A DNA stretch of 56,690 nucleotides from Lentimicrobium sp. (GTDB taxonomy: Bacteria > Bacteroidota > Bacteroidia > Bacteroidales > Lentimicrobiaceae). The stretch covers positions 1-56,690 of the forward strand of contig JAHYJC010000031.1 in the NCBI GenBank assembly GCA_019429275.1. Reading direction: 5' to 3'. Position 1 is the stretch's first letter; each line of letters starts with the position of its first letter. Made by a program: the position numbers and the translations under genes. This document shows positions 35,747 through 45,226 of the stretch, piece by piece. Under the pieces are notes generated by a model. That model worked only from the letters and a program-made list of their open reading frames with translations, ran no database searches and was not told where the DNA came from.

Positions 35747-38700
35747 TCAGAGGGATGTTTTTTCCTCTATGTCATGAAGTCTTGTCATGATTCTTTCGAA
35801 GTCATTCAGTATGAATTTTGTTTTTATTCCTTTTTCAATCTGGTTATTTAACGCCCTCAGCACATCAACCAATGATTTATCATCATTGAAAATGTGATCG
35901 GGCGATGATTTTGAAGATGTGTTTGCTGTTGTGGAAGAGCCTGAGTAAGCTGATTCTTTATTCAGCCTTATGCCTTCAAGGACTCTTTCAAAAGCAATTA
36001 CTTTAGGAAGAGATCTCATCCACTCAGGAATTACATATTCGTTTGCGTGAACGAGCCCTGCGAGAGCCCCTTTTTTATCTCTGAGGCTGAAACCTGGGCC
36101 TGTTGGTCCCCCTTCGTAAAACTGAGGCATGGGTTGTGCAGCAATTACCGCTGTCTGCAATCCTGCGGCAACTCCGGCGGTTATCACACTGGGGGCGTTC
36201 AATGGCCAGAAAGGAGGGGCTGATAAAGCACCGGCAATGGTCAGGGCACCTCTGACGAGGCTCATGATAATGTCAGCCCGTTTTTGTTTTATCCATTGCT
36301 TTTCTTTGATTTTTCTTTCCTGCGCCTGATATTTTTTATCAATAGCAGCTTTTTGTTCTTCTGTTAAATTTTTGTTTGACAATTCCTGTTCACGCATTTT
36401 ATCAAGTCGGATTAATTCGGCGTCTGTTTTTGCGTTCAGTGAATTGACAAAAATGTTATAACCGGCATCAGCGGTCTGATAAGCAATGTCGAGGGCCATC
36501 TTTTTGTAGTCCTGGTCGAGTTGTTTTTTATTATCGATATTTTGCTCATGCCGTTGCTGTTCTGCTGTTGTTCTGTTGATGTCGGACTGTGTTTGTTCTT
36601 CTTTAAGTTTTTCCTGATTTTTATAATATCGTTTAGAAGATTCTTCGATGGATTTGTAGAATTCAGTGAAGGATTCATTTTCTTCTTCCCTGAGGCCTTC
36701 TGAGGCATCTGTCAATTCTGCAAGGTATTGGCTGACATTGCCATTGGCAGCTACAATACCATCAATAACCTTTTTCTGATTATTGAGGTTTGTCAATACC
36801 TTACCTGCTGCCTGGGAGGAATCATAATCGCCTTCGGTTATGAATTCCTGCATTTTCTTTGTTGCATCGGAGATTGCCTGGGAAAGAATCTCATAGGAAG
36901 TTGCTCTTTTAGTTGCAGCATCTTCATCGTCTTCACTGGCAACCGTAAGTTGTTTATTAACTGCAACAAGTTTTTTATTGATGCGTAAATAGTTGTTTGA
37001 ACCTATAAAAGTATTTTTCAAAGCGATGGTCAATAGCCTGGATTTTTCTTCGTATTCATTCATTGATCTGGCGTTAATTTTATCAGCCAGGGCTTCGGCA
37101 TTAACAATTTCATTCAGTTCATCTGCTTTATCGTTTACTTTTCCCATTTCTGCTTCCAGCTCTGTCAGCAGATTTTTGAGGGGTGCTATTGCTTTTTGTG
37201 CATTGATAAGGCCATCCAGATAGTTGGCTTGATCGTCACTTTTAACTGTAGATTTTGGGGAATAAAAAGTGTGTGCGTTTTTAAATTTTTGCCATACTGT
37301 TGCTTCGTTATTAGCTGCGTAAACGACTGCCATGTGAGCCTGCAGTTCCAGTATTTTCATTTTGGTCATAAACTGGGTTAGTTCAATTTTATCTTTCAGA
37401 TGTTTTTTTTCTTCATTGGATAATCTGGAAAGTCTGTCAAGTTGTTTGTTAATTCCTTTTAAAGCTTCTTTCCTGTTTTCAAGTGCTGTACCATAATAAT
37501 TTTCTGCCCTGGTAAGTTGTTTTTGAAGTTGAATTTGTTTTTCAGTGTTTTTGCTGTAATACTTTATGGCAACAATCATGGCGGTTAATGCTACAACTAA
37601 AGCACCGATAGGGTTTGCTGCAACTGCTGCATTCCAAAGCCATTGGAGGGTTGTTGCAATTTTGGTGATAACATTCCCTTTCCCTTTCCAGATGACAAGC
37701 ATTTGCTCCTGGAAAATAAGTGCTTTCAGAACTATGGCTTCTTTGATTCGTAAACCTATTCCCCTTTGCAGCAAGGCATATTCGAAGATGGTAGTAGCTA
37801 TGAGTTTGAAAAGTGCGATGTTGTAATAAAAATAAGCAGCACCCAGCATCATGATCAGGTTTTGATGTTCCCTGAATATTCTGGGAACGGCAAGGATGGC
37901 TTTGATAAAATAATTAAAAGCTTTTGTTGAATGAGTAAGCATTGGAGCAAGTTTTTCCCCGAGTTCCCGGGAAGTCATGGCCATGCGGTTCCGGGCACGT
38001 TCAAGAGCCGATCCATGGGTATCGGTATTAATTGTAGCTTGTTGAAATGCAATATTTGTCCCGGTTACATTTTTCTCAAACTCTTTATATGTATCGACGC
38101 TGGATGATAAAATCTGTGCTGCCACATAAGCCCGAAGCCCGAATATCTTTACCATTTCAGCAGTGGATAAACCTTTTCTGCTAAGGTTTTCCAGAGCCTG
38201 AGTCATACCAACCAATTTTGGGTTGATATCGTCTGAGGCAATCTGCATTTTCAGAAGGGCTGTTTTTAACATCTGTCCTGCGGCAGCTCCTTTGATACCT
38301 TTAAGGGAAAGTGTTTCGATCAGGGCAATGGACTGTTCCACGGAGATGTTTGCGTTGTCGGCCACTGCTCCGAATTTGGTCATGGATTCGGAAATCAGGG
38401 GGATAAAAGCAGCTCCGTATTTTGATCCGGCGGCAAGTGCATTGATATACCGGTTTGCTTCACTTGCCTTTGCTGAAAACTGGTTCATTGTCACGGCAAG
38501 GGATTCAACGGCTGAAGTCGCATCCATGCCGGCTGCTGCTGAAAGTGTAAGTGCTGCCTGGGTAACCTGATCGAGTGCTTCTTTATTTTTAAGCAATTCA
38601 GGCTTATTACTACCCATCATTTTATAAGCGTCAACAATGGATTGGGCACTGTTTACGATTTTGATTCCTGCATCTGTCCCTTCTTTGGCCAGCGTTTTTG

Positions 38701-39322
38701 CTTTTTCGGCAAGCCAGTCCAATTCCCTTCCGACAAGACCTGTAAGGGAGCTCAGCCCTGCGACTGACTGTTCAAATTCATGGGCGATGGTAATTAATTT
38801 TCTGAACCCGGCAATGAGTCCAACCAGTCCGGCAACGGCGGTAGCAACCATTGTGAAATACATTGAAAAAGCTGAAGACAACCGTGAAAATGCGGTTCCG
38901 GTTTGAACTGCTGAAACTGTCATTTCAGCACGGACAGAAGCAAGAGCTATTTTTACCTGTCTGAGCTGCGCTGTTTTGGAAGCCAGGAGCATCCTTTCTT
39001 CTTTGGTTGCTCTGTTGGCGTTTTGTATTTGTTTGGTCAGGGTATTCTGAGCCCTGCTCAGGTCCCTCACACTTGAACCGTTAAGGTTTTTGAGCACAGT
39101 ATTAAGGTCAAAAGTGGATCTTTTGGCCTCGTCTATTTTCTTTTTGACTCCATCAAACTCGCGTTTTTTATTCTCAAAACCGGCCTTATCGCCTTTTAGC
39201 TTAAGGCTGTTCATTTCGCCTTTAAGCATATTGGCTTCTTTGCGGAGTCTTTTTAGTTCTTCTCCTGCTTTCTTACCGTCCAGGTAAACCGTTGCTCTGG
39301 CGGTTTCAGTTGTATTTGCCAT
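35747..39322 (-). CDS. Phage tail tape measure protein
   Basis: A 1191-aa protein that sets tail length and enters the cell envelope during injection. It has an N-terminal coiled coil (about 10-130), a hydrophobic segment (MVATAVAGLVGLIAG) and the TP901-type core at about 170-400 (AHEFEQSVAGLSSLTG, GSKYGAAFIPLISESMTKFG, KGIKGAAAGQMLKTALL). Further TM helices follow at about 490-520 and 585-610 (NPIGALVVALTAMIVAIKYY), then long coiled coils at 610-1050. Size predicts a tail of about 180 nm by the usual 1.5 Å per residue rule. Confidence 0.93.
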   Translation of the reverse strand: MANTTETARATVYLDGKKAGEELKRLRKEANMLKGEMNSLKLKGDKAGFENKKREFDGVKKKIDEAKRSTFDLNTVLKNLNGSSVRDLSRAQNTLTKQIQNANRATKEERMLLASKTAQLRQVKIALASVRAEMTVSAVQTGTAFSRLSSAFSMYFTMVATAVAGLVGLIAGFRKLITIAHEFEQSVAGLSSLTGLVGRELDWLAEKAKTLAKEGTDAGIKIVNSAQSIVDAYKMMGSNKPELLKNKEALDQVTQAALTLSAAAGMDATSAVESLAVTMNQFSAKASEANRYINALAAGSKYGAAFIPLISESMTKFGAVADNANISVEQSIALIETLSLKGIKGAAAGQMLKTALLKMQIASDDINPKLVGMTQALENLSRKGLSTAEMVKIFGLRAYVAAQILSSSVDTYKEFEKNVTGTNIAFQQATINTDTHGSALERARNRMAMTSRELGEKLAPMLTHSTKAFNYFIKAILAVPRIFREHQNLIMMLGAAYFYYNIALFKLIATTIFEYALLQRGIGLRIKEAIVLKALIFQEQMLVIWKGKGNVITKIATTLQWLWNAAVAANPIGALVVALTAMIVAIKYYSKNTEKQIQLQKQLTRAENYYGTALENRKEALKGINKQLDRLSRLSNEEKKHLKDKIELTQFMTKMKILELQAHMAVVYAANNEATVWQKFKNAHTFYSPKSTVKSDDQANYLDGLINAQKAIAPLKNLLTELEAEMGKVNDKADELNEIVNAEALADKINARSMNEYEEKSRLLTIALKNTFIGSNNYLRINKKLVAVNKQLTVASEDDEDAATKRATSYEILSQAISDATKKMQEFITEGDYDSSQAAGKVLTNLNNQKKVIDGIVAANGNVSQYLAELTDASEGLREEENESFTEFYKSIEESSKRYYKNQEKLKEEQTQSDINRTTAEQQRHEQNIDNKKQLDQDYKKMALDIAYQTADAGYNIFVNSLNAKTDAELIRLDKMREQELSNKNLTEEQKAAIDKKYQAQERKIKEKQWIKQKRADIIMSLVRGALTIAGALSAPPFWPLNAPSVITAGVAAGLQTAVIAAQPMPQFYEGGPTGPGFSLRDKKGALAGLVHANEYVIPEWMRSLPKVIAFERVLEGIRLNKESAYSGSSTTANTSSKSSPDHIFNDDKSLVDVLRALNNQIEKGIKTKFILNDFERIMTRLHDIEEKTSL

Positions 39323-39382
39323 ATAAAAATTATATGTGGCAAATAAATAACTGGTTTACAGGATAAGAAAGGACAGTATCTG

Positions 39383-39832
39383 TTACGGGTTAGAATTAAA
39401 GCTCAGGGAGGTATCACTGATTGTTTCTGTGATTGCCAGTGCCCCGGAGTGAGCATAATTCTTAGCCAGGATAAATTTTAGTTTTGCCACTTCGGTATAG
39501 AACACGGGGCTATACCATTTTTTAGGCCTTCTGCGGTTTCCTGTTTCGTTCCCTCCCAGGGCACGATCTGACTTCAAGGAAGAAACGGAGCCAAGGTCCA
39601 CCCCTTTCCCAACGCCCATATCTGAAAACTTTCCGTAATAGTGGAATGAAAAAGTAACTTTGGCCGCATCACCGGCGGATTGTGCAAACAATTCACGCGA
39701 AAGGCTGTCTTCCAATTGCTGCGAATAGCCGATTTGAAGCATTGATATTTTTTTATGCCATCGTTCCAGCACGAACGTAGACCAGGCATCGATCGTTTTA
39801 TTCAGATCAGGATTGCCATTCATTTGCATCAT
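39383..39832 (-). CDS. Hypothetical phage tail-completion-like protein
   Basis: About 149 aa, with the start among clustered ATGs at 39823-39832; the frame extends to 39892 but overlaps the previous gene. A helical N-terminus (LNKTIDAWSTFVLERWHKKISML) precedes a basic GNETGNRRRPKKWYSPVFY segment near the end. Small proteins of this layout lie between connectors and tape measure. No family recognised. Confidence 0.5.
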   Translation of the reverse strand: MMQMNGNPDLNKTIDAWSTFVLERWHKKISMLQIGYSQQLEDSLSRELFAQSAGDAAKVTFSFHYYGKFSDMGVGKGVDLGSVSSLKSDRALGGNETGNRRRPKKWYSPVFYTEVAKLKFILAKNYAHSGALAITETISDTSLSFNSNP

Positions 39833-40328
39833 ATTTAGTGTCATACACGGTTGGCAGGGTGAATGAGAATTCAATGCCAAAAAGATTATCAAAAATGGGT
39901 CCGAGTGAGTTATATACTATTTCGTTCCGGTCAAAGTTTCTGAGGCCTGACAGCTCCTGATCCATCGGGAGTTTACAGTCCGTAAGTTTGTCAGCGGTCA
40001 TTTTGCTGACAATACTTCTGAAAATTGACTGGCAGGTATTCATCACAGCATTTCTGTTGCTGGAGCTCATGTCCACTGAAGGCATGAGTATTAATACCTG
40101 GTAGAACTGCACATCAATGAGGTTTGACGATAACTGATCGATAAACCGGCCATCTTTTTTATCGATGGCAATGATGGCAGGATATTGGGCGACTGAAAGT
40201 GAGGTTATCAATCCTTCCAGCTGCAGGAAGGTTGTAGCCGAGAAAAAGTGTTTGTTGGTTTCGCTGTGTGAAACTTTCAAAAGCTTCCCGGCCAATTCTT
40301 CGAAGTAAGATATATGGTCATAGATCAT
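39807..40328 (-). CDS. Hypothetical phage connector/tail protein
   Basis: A 173-aa protein (MIYDHISYFEELAGKLLKVSHS at the start; FGIEFSFTLPTVYDTKYD at the end). The mixed alpha/beta pattern with terminal beta strands resembles tail-terminator proteins, but this is inferred mainly from position. It shares one base with the upstream gene. Confidence 0.5.
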   Translation of the reverse strand: MIYDHISYFEELAGKLLKVSHSETNKHFFSATTFLQLEGLITSLSVAQYPAIIAIDKKDGRFIDQLSSNLIDVQFYQVLILMPSVDMSSSNRNAVMNTCQSIFRSIVSKMTADKLTDCKLPMDQELSGLRNFDRNEIVYNSLGPIFDNLFGIEFSFTLPTVYDTKYDANEWQS

Positions 40329-41200
40329 TATCGGGTTCTTTTATTTAATTTTTCCATTTCGTTTTGTTGTCTGGCAAATTCATCGATGCAAACCATGGTG
40401 TCTATCAGATAGGCGGATCTGACGGATTCATGTTTGGTAACATCATTATTTGCCAGGCCATTAACCATTTTAAGAAATAGGAAGAAAATATCTTTTTCAT
40501 TGTTTGATTTTTGGCTGGATGAGTTGGGGAATCTGGAAGAAAGGAATCTCCGGCAACCACTATAAAAAAGGTATATCGCCTGTTTTATATGCGGGGGGAT
40601 GGTGGCAGCTTTTTCAGCTGAAGAATTTACGATGCCATCGTCAAATTTCACACGGATATCATCAGAAGCCGGAACGGCTGATGCTGGTCTCCACAGTGTG
40701 GCCACCAGCCTGTCAAGGTGTATTTCTTCCTGAGTCTTATGGTACTGAAAAAGCGATGTTTCCGCTCGGATATATTCATCCGTTTTCAGGTTGGTAACGG
40801 CGTTAGCCGGACCATACCATAAGGTATTCCCTACGTTTACAGGACCGATAATATTTTTTGTCAGGCGACTTGACAAAACATATTGATTTTTGTCATTGTC
40901 CTGGTCAATGTCAAAAAGGAAATCAAAAGAATGGCAGATTTCCAGCAGATCATCAGACGAAATAAGATAATTTTTCTTTTTGCCTTTTTTAAATAAAAAA
41001 AGGGTTTCTGCTTCATCCAAAATTTCCGGATTAATGGCAATTTTAATTCCGGTTACAAAAAGGAACAATTTAAAGACGAAGTCGATATATCCATGATTGT
41101 AAAGCGAAAGGAATCCGATTTTTAACAATTCATCAATGGAGAGTTCATTCCAGGAACCCGGAATTAAGAAAACATCCTCGTTTATCTTAATTTCTCTCAT
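40328..41200 (-). CDS. Hypothetical phage protein, 290 aa
   Basis: A 290-aa protein with no recognised domain: an N-terminal 60-residue unit with a hydrophobic helix (FVFKLFLFVTGIKIA), a middle part and a charged helical C-terminus. Its start overlaps the preceding gene by 4 bp. Expected tail-assembly chaperones are shorter, so I give no function. Confidence 0.5.
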   Translation of the reverse strand: MREIKINEDVFLIPGSWNELSIDELLKIGFLSLYNHGYIDFVFKLFLFVTGIKIAINPEILDEAETLFLFKKGKKKNYLISSDDLLEICHSFDFLFDIDQDNDKNQYVLSSRLTKNIIGPVNVGNTLWYGPANAVTNLKTDEYIRAETSLFQYHKTQEEIHLDRLVATLWRPASAVPASDDIRVKFDDGIVNSSAEKAATIPPHIKQAIYLFYSGCRRFLSSRFPNSSSQKSNNEKDIFFLFLKMVNGLANNDVTKHESVRSAYLIDTMVCIDEFARQQNEMEKLNKRTR

Positions 41201-41574
41201 TGTGAATTGTTTTGTCTTTGATTATCCTGGATATAAATGGCGATTCTTCTTAATTCTTTAAGGATTTTATTGGTATCGTAGGATGTTTTGCAAAGCTGTT
41301 TCTCCAATGAAATCATTTGATTCTTCATTGATTGAGTTTCCCTGATTACTTTAAGAAATTGCGATTTCATAATTAAATTCTCATTTCTCAGGGAGTTGAT
41401 GTCAGTTTTAAGTATGGCATCCAAATCCTTACTGAGGTCTCGCCAGATGGTATTCAGTTGTTCAATTTTAAGTCCTTCTGATCTGGAAGCAAAAGGTTTT
41501 TTCTTCCTATGGAGAAAAAATGCGACAATCAGAAGCAGAATTGAGGGCAGTAACGAAATTATGAGAATATTCAT
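41197..41574 (-). CDS. Small TM plus coiled-coil phage protein
   Basis: A 125-aa protein from ATG 41574: an N-terminal membrane helix (ILIISLLPSILLLIVAFFL), a basic stop-transfer segment (HRKKKPF), then a coiled coil to the end. The frame upstream to 41700 overlaps the DUF6712-like gene and is not used. Unusual to find a membrane protein inside the connector block. Confidence 0.55.
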   Translation of the reverse strand: MNILIISLLPSILLLIVAFFLHRKKKPFASRSEGLKIEQLNTIWRDLSKDLDAILKTDINSLRNENLIMKSQFLKVIRETQSMKNQMISLEKQLCKTSYDTNKILKELRRIAIYIQDNQRQNNSQ

Positions 41575-41587
41575 ATTGCTTTTGGAT

Positions 41588-42490
41588 TTAAAGGCCGGCA
41601 ACAAAAAAAGCATTATCCTCTGAATTCTCGTAGGACTGATAAGATCGGTCCGCGATGAAAAGCGAAAGCTGGTAAAGTGGGTAAGCTTCCGGAGTTGCAT
41701 CCAGTATTTTACGGACTTCTGCCAGGTAATGATCTGCAGTAAGCTTATGTTTCAGGTCAATTTCTGAAGCTGCAACATAATTGGCGATGGCTCTTTTTAT
41801 CATCGGCAGGATCACATGGTGTTGCTGTTGCAATGTATTGGAACGGATTTCATCCCTGATTAAATCTGCAAGGGGTTTGCTGATTACCGGTTCAATTTTA
41901 AGAATTTCGATATCATCCATGATGTTTCGGAAATTCATGAAGCGGAGCCTGCTTTTGTTGATATTCACATACTTATCAAATTCTTCTGCCGAGTTGATAA
42001 AGTTGCGAAGTTGCAACGTGTATGCATCGCTGTTTTCCCAGCCGGGGTAGTCGTCTTTGTTTAGTTCCAGGAACCGGAGCAGGGTTTCAATGGCATCCCA
42101 GCCATCTGATTCGAGTGATGAAACAAAGCGGTTAACTCTTTCTTTTGAGGCCGGGGCAATATTTTGATTACTTACTACGCCAAATCCTGCATCTGTCAAT
42201 TTGAGATCCATGTTCGGAGCTCCAAGGAAGAATGCAAATTTGGCGATTACCCTTTGAGCATAAGGAAGCAGGTTCTCCATCTCTGAGCCATTTATGGGAG
42301 GATCAGGTGGAGTGGCTACCGGAGCGTTGTAATACGTGAGCAATTCATCTGTAAGAGAATTGCCGAGTATATTGCGTAAATATTTGCTGATGGCTTCTTC
42401 CTGGTAAGGGAATAAGGTAGAAACAATATATGTGGAATCAACTTTCAAATAAAGTTGAAGCTCAGCAATGGTTTTTATTAATATTTTCAT
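41588..42490 (-). CDS. DUF6712-like phage structural protein
   Basis: A 300-aa helical protein beginning MKILIKTIAELQLYLKVDSTY. This start and the FPYQEEAISKYLRNILG segment recall a Bacteroidota phage family (DUF6712) found next to the portal gene. Likely a head-tail connector. It overlaps the portal gene by 4 bp, which supports a fixed stoichiometric partnership. Confidence 0.6.
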   Translation of the reverse strand: MKILIKTIAELQLYLKVDSTYIVSTLFPYQEEAISKYLRNILGNSLTDELLTYYNAPVATPPDPPINGSEMENLLPYAQRVIAKFAFFLGAPNMDLKLTDAGFGVVSNQNIAPASKERVNRFVSSLESDGWDAIETLLRFLELNKDDYPGWENSDAYTLQLRNFINSAEEFDKYVNINKSRLRFMNFRNIMDDIEILKIEPVISKPLADLIRDEIRSNTLQQQHHVILPMIKRAIANYVAASEIDLKHKLTADHYLAEVRKILDATPEAYPLYQLSLFIADRSYQSYENSEDNAFFVAGL

Positions 42491-43863
42491 GATATGGTTT
42501 TTTTGGATCCTGTTCCTTCGTCCAGGGTGGTGAGCACAATATTGGGAATGTTAAACTGTATTTCTTCAGGCCAGTTGTTAATGGCTTTGATAAGGTACAA
42601 AGGGAAGAGCAGTCTGTCTCTTATGGGTTTCATCAGGGCTTGCTTGATGATCCATAGTTCCCTGGCTTCTGTCCCGTTAATTGTTTTTGCTTTTCCGGGA
42701 GAAGATCCAATCAGGGAGGGATGCACTCCCAGGGCATAACTCATGATGTTGCTTGCTTCTTCGGAGTCGTCGAGATATTCACCACCTTTAAAGTGGTTTT
42801 CGAGGACCGTTATTTTCATTCTTCTCAGTTCTTTTCCTTCGGGCGAATAGCGGACAAAGGATATCACCGATTTCCCGGAATTCCTTTGATTTCCAAGGAA
42901 TTTGTTCAGGTCGGTATATTCTTTTTTTATCCTGGCTTTTTTCGCCTCGTCTGTGGTGATCCCTTCATCGGCAAAGATGCGGGGGAAATAGTCTTCCGAG
43001 AGTTCGACATGATATTTGATAACCATCTGGTTATCCATCAGGGCGTTTTTAAACTCCGGAATTTTGCAGGAGTAATCATACCATCCGGATTCAAATATTG
43101 AAAACCAATAAGGTTTTTGATAATAGGATCTTCCCGGGGTCGGGAATCCAAGGGGTATGATAAACCTGTATTCCTGCAGATCTTTTTTTACACCTTTATC
43201 ATCCGGCAGCAGGCCTGTTCTTGTTTTCAAGTCGCGAAGCGGCCACCGGTTATCCAGTACCGGAGAAATGTCAACGTCTTTCTCCAGGTCAACCTGCCCT
43301 CCCCATTTTGCACTATAAAAATGATTTGCAATAATTGCTGTAGCGGGGTCCATAACTTCCCATCTGGAAAATGTTGCCTCCTTACTTGAGAGGCCGACAA
43401 TTTTGCGGGGGGAGTCCCGGTTAAATATTATTTCCGGAAAAACATTATAAAAGCAGCAGATATCGGTTGCCTGTTCAAGCAGGTAACCATTGATATCGTT
43501 TTCCTCGAAGAAGGTATTGATTTCCTGAACATCATTACGGAGAGTAAATGTTTCCTTTCCGTCAATGATGTCACGGTTCCCATAGACAATGCCTGCGCCA
43601 TAAACTGCCCGGATGTTAAATTCTATTCCTGAAGAAACAACCGGATTGGCATATATTTTGGCAATGGTATCTGTGGGAAGTGTGTTGTTTTCTCCCCAGG
43701 GAACAATACCGAGGTAGGGTTTCTTCTTAATGGTGACAGCTTGTGGTAGTGTTTCAGGATCTGCCATAAAATTCCGTGAGCTTTTCTGAATGGTAACAGC
43801 GGCCTTTACCCCTGGGAGGTAGGCGCTGCTGTCACCGAGAATGATAATGTTTTTGTTTTTCAT
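42487..43863 (-). CDS. Portal-like phage protein
   Basis: A 458-aa protein. WGENNTLPTDTIAKIYANPVV and GIEFNIRAVYGAGIVYG lie in the N-terminal third. ASNIMSYALGVHPSLIGS followed by NGTEARELWIIKQALMKPIRDRLL in the last quarter is the arrangement of siphophage portals: a turn picking the local minimum, then the long stem/crown helices. Portals form a dodecameric ring for DNA passage. No terminase or capsid gene lies upstream. Confidence 0.65.
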   Translation of the reverse strand: MKNKNIIILGDSSAYLPGVKAAVTIQKSSRNFMADPETLPQAVTIKKKPYLGIVPWGENNTLPTDTIAKIYANPVVSSGIEFNIRAVYGAGIVYGNRDIIDGKETFTLRNDVQEINTFFEENDINGYLLEQATDICCFYNVFPEIIFNRDSPRKIVGLSSKEATFSRWEVMDPATAIIANHFYSAKWGGQVDLEKDVDISPVLDNRWPLRDLKTRTGLLPDDKGVKKDLQEYRFIIPLGFPTPGRSYYQKPYWFSIFESGWYDYSCKIPEFKNALMDNQMVIKYHVELSEDYFPRIFADEGITTDEAKKARIKKEYTDLNKFLGNQRNSGKSVISFVRYSPEGKELRRMKITVLENHFKGGEYLDDSEEASNIMSYALGVHPSLIGSSPGKAKTINGTEARELWIIKQALMKPIRDRLLFPLYLIKAINNWPEEIQFNIPNIVLTTLDEGTGSKKTIS

Positions 43864-44108
43864 CAGAAAAAGACCTCCTGGCCATTGAATTCTACAATTG
43901 ATATGATATGAATTTTGCGGACCTGAAGCGATGGCAGAAAAAGAAGATTACATGTTTTACCTTCATTATAACTTGAAGTGCAGACTGCTTCTTTGACATT
44001 CACTATTTGTCCGGTTGACATTTTGATGAATTTAAGTGAGAAAGGAATCCTTTGTTTCTGAGGATCTTTTCTTTCCATCAAAGTGGCAAGTTTCGATATA
44101 TGAATCAT
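43863..44108 (-). CDS. Small hypothetical protein before the portal gene
   Basis: An 81-aa protein; the stop shares one base with the portal start (TGATG). Residues 20-80 look beta-rich (RIPFSLKFIKMSTGQIVNVKEAVCTSS). No family recognised. It is the first gene of the late block; a second ATG lies at 44078. Confidence 0.5.
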   Translation of the reverse strand: MIHISKLATLMERKDPQKQRIPFSLKFIKMSTGQIVNVKEAVCTSSYNEGKTCNLLFLPSLQVRKIHIISIVEFNGQEVFF

Positions 44109-44245
44109 GTCGCAAAAGTGACATTCTCAGGACTGAATCGAAAGGACAAAAAATGAAGTTATTTAATGAAAATGATTAAAAATCATCCTGAATCATCGTT
44201 AATCAGGCCAAAACCTTGCATTTCAAAGGTTTTGTAAAAAATGAA

Positions 44246-44925
44246 AGCCGTTTAAAAAATACCGCATCACTTCTGCTGGTATAGATTTTTTCAACGGCTT
44301 ACCCATAAACGGCATGTCGGCTGAGTCCGATATGCCGCCGCAGGGTGCATACCCATACGCTCTGTGGAGCGCTTGGGTAGCAAATGTTTACAGTTTTTGG
44401 ATTGTTACTTTTTTGATTTTCACCGCCTGCACCCCCGCCGAACGCTTTTCGCGTTCGGCGGGGGTGCAGTGTACACCCGCTCCGCCCTGTGAATGTTTTG
44501 CAGCAACAAACCTTTAAAACTGATGTTATATGCTGCCGATGTGCATATTTGAGCAGGATTTGAGTTGATCAAAAATCAAAGCCTCTCAGCAGGATCACAT
44601 GTATTGACATGTGATCAGTGTTGAGATAAAAGGCAGCAGTGCAAATCGCAACGTAGTGGAGATAAGCTGATGCCGACCGGTGCCTCTGGCGAAGATCATG
44701 TGGTAATGGTTTGGTAAGCCCGAATAACTCAGGAAAAAAATAGAAAGGAGGCGTGTTGTTGGCGACGAAGGAGGCAGGAAACTAAGGCGAACGATCTATT
44801 TTTCCCCTGAGCCAATAAGTTTTTTGCGCCGTGAATGTTAAGCAGGGCGAATAAAAAAAAGACTCTTGCCTTGTAGCGAAGTGAAGAGGCATGTGTCTTT
44901 GGCCTGGCCGCAAAATATTTATTGG
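44246..44925 (-). ncRNA. Candidate large structured RNA
   Basis: Successive hairpins: 44246-44299 (15-bp arms, one mismatch), 44311-44336 (GGCAT..CGG/CCG..ATGCC), 44351-44378 (ACCCA+CGCTC / GAGCG+TGGGT), 44427-44469 (perfect 19 bp, 5-nt loop), 44593-44616 (perfect 10 bp, loop ATTG). Two abutting long-range domains follow, closed by 16- and 17-bp arms (44728-44811 and 44812-44925). In the 44728-44811 closing stem the two plus-strand A-C mismatches become G-U pairs on the minus strand, hinting at minus-strand transcription. The next stem favours the other strand, so orientation is unsure. Confidence 0.5.
44427..44469. repeat. Perfect 19-bp GC-rich inverted repeat
   Basis: CTGCACCCCCGCCGAACGC and its exact complement, separated by TTTTC. 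Too long and too GC-rich to be chance. Not followed by a T tract, so not a simple terminator. Confidence 0.85.
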
Positions 44926-44962
44926 TTATGAATTTACTTACAGGCTGTATGAATCGAACGCA

Positions 44963-44986
44963 CAAAAAAAGGGGCGAAAGCCCCTT
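44963..44986 (-). terminator. Terminator of the accessory operon
   Basis: On minus, AAGGGGC and GCCCCTT close a short loop, followed by a run of seven T. It lies just after the 77-aa gene. Confidence 0.85.
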
Positions 44987-44992
44987 CCCTGT

Positions 44993-45226
44993 TTATTCTT
45001 TTAACCACCTTTCAAAATCTTCGTGGAACTGTTTAGAGTCATACCGTCTTAACAACAAACCAACAGTTTGTTTCCTGTGTGCTTCAATGATATCAGCAAC
45101 ACTACAGAAGCGATAACGTTCCTGGTCTGTCAGGTAGAACAGCTGTTCCACAACGGAATCAACATCTATAGCAGCATAGACGTTGTTCAGGTGTTGTTCG
45201 TATTTGATTTTGTTTTTCTTCATCAC
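44993..45226 (-). CDS. Hypothetical 77-aa helical protein
   Basis: Short charged protein (MKKNKIKYEQHLNNVYAAID; ends HEDFERWLKE). It overlaps the upstream 114-aa gene by 4 bp, so it is translationally coupled and has no two-hairpin leader of its own. No family recognised. Confidence 0.6.
   Translation of the reverse strand: MMKKNKIKYEQHLNNVYAAIDVDSVVEQLFYLTDQERYRFCSVADIIEAHRKQTVGLLLRRYDSKQFHEDFERWLKE

Larger units (their letters stand above)
44109..44992. other. Gene-free, hairpin-dense region
   Basis: 884 bp between the accessory operon and the phage late block. No convincing gene. It contains at least seven strong inverted repeats, described separately, and ends at the terminator of the accessory operon. 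Confidence 0.7.

Noticed and set aside
39383..39892. Longer 169-aa version of the tail-completion-like gene
   Set aside because: The extra N-terminus overlaps the preceding gene by 86 bp and reads as frame shadow; clustered ATGs at 39823-39832 give a normal small overlap.
44314..44517. 67-aa open frame on plus
   Set aside because: Runs through the hairpins at 44311-44336, 44351-44378 and the perfect 19-bp repeat. Structure, not coding, explains the sequence.
44729..44965. 78-aa open frame on minus
   Set aside because: Coincides with the two long-range stems 44728-44925 and has no promoter, leader or recognisable protein.
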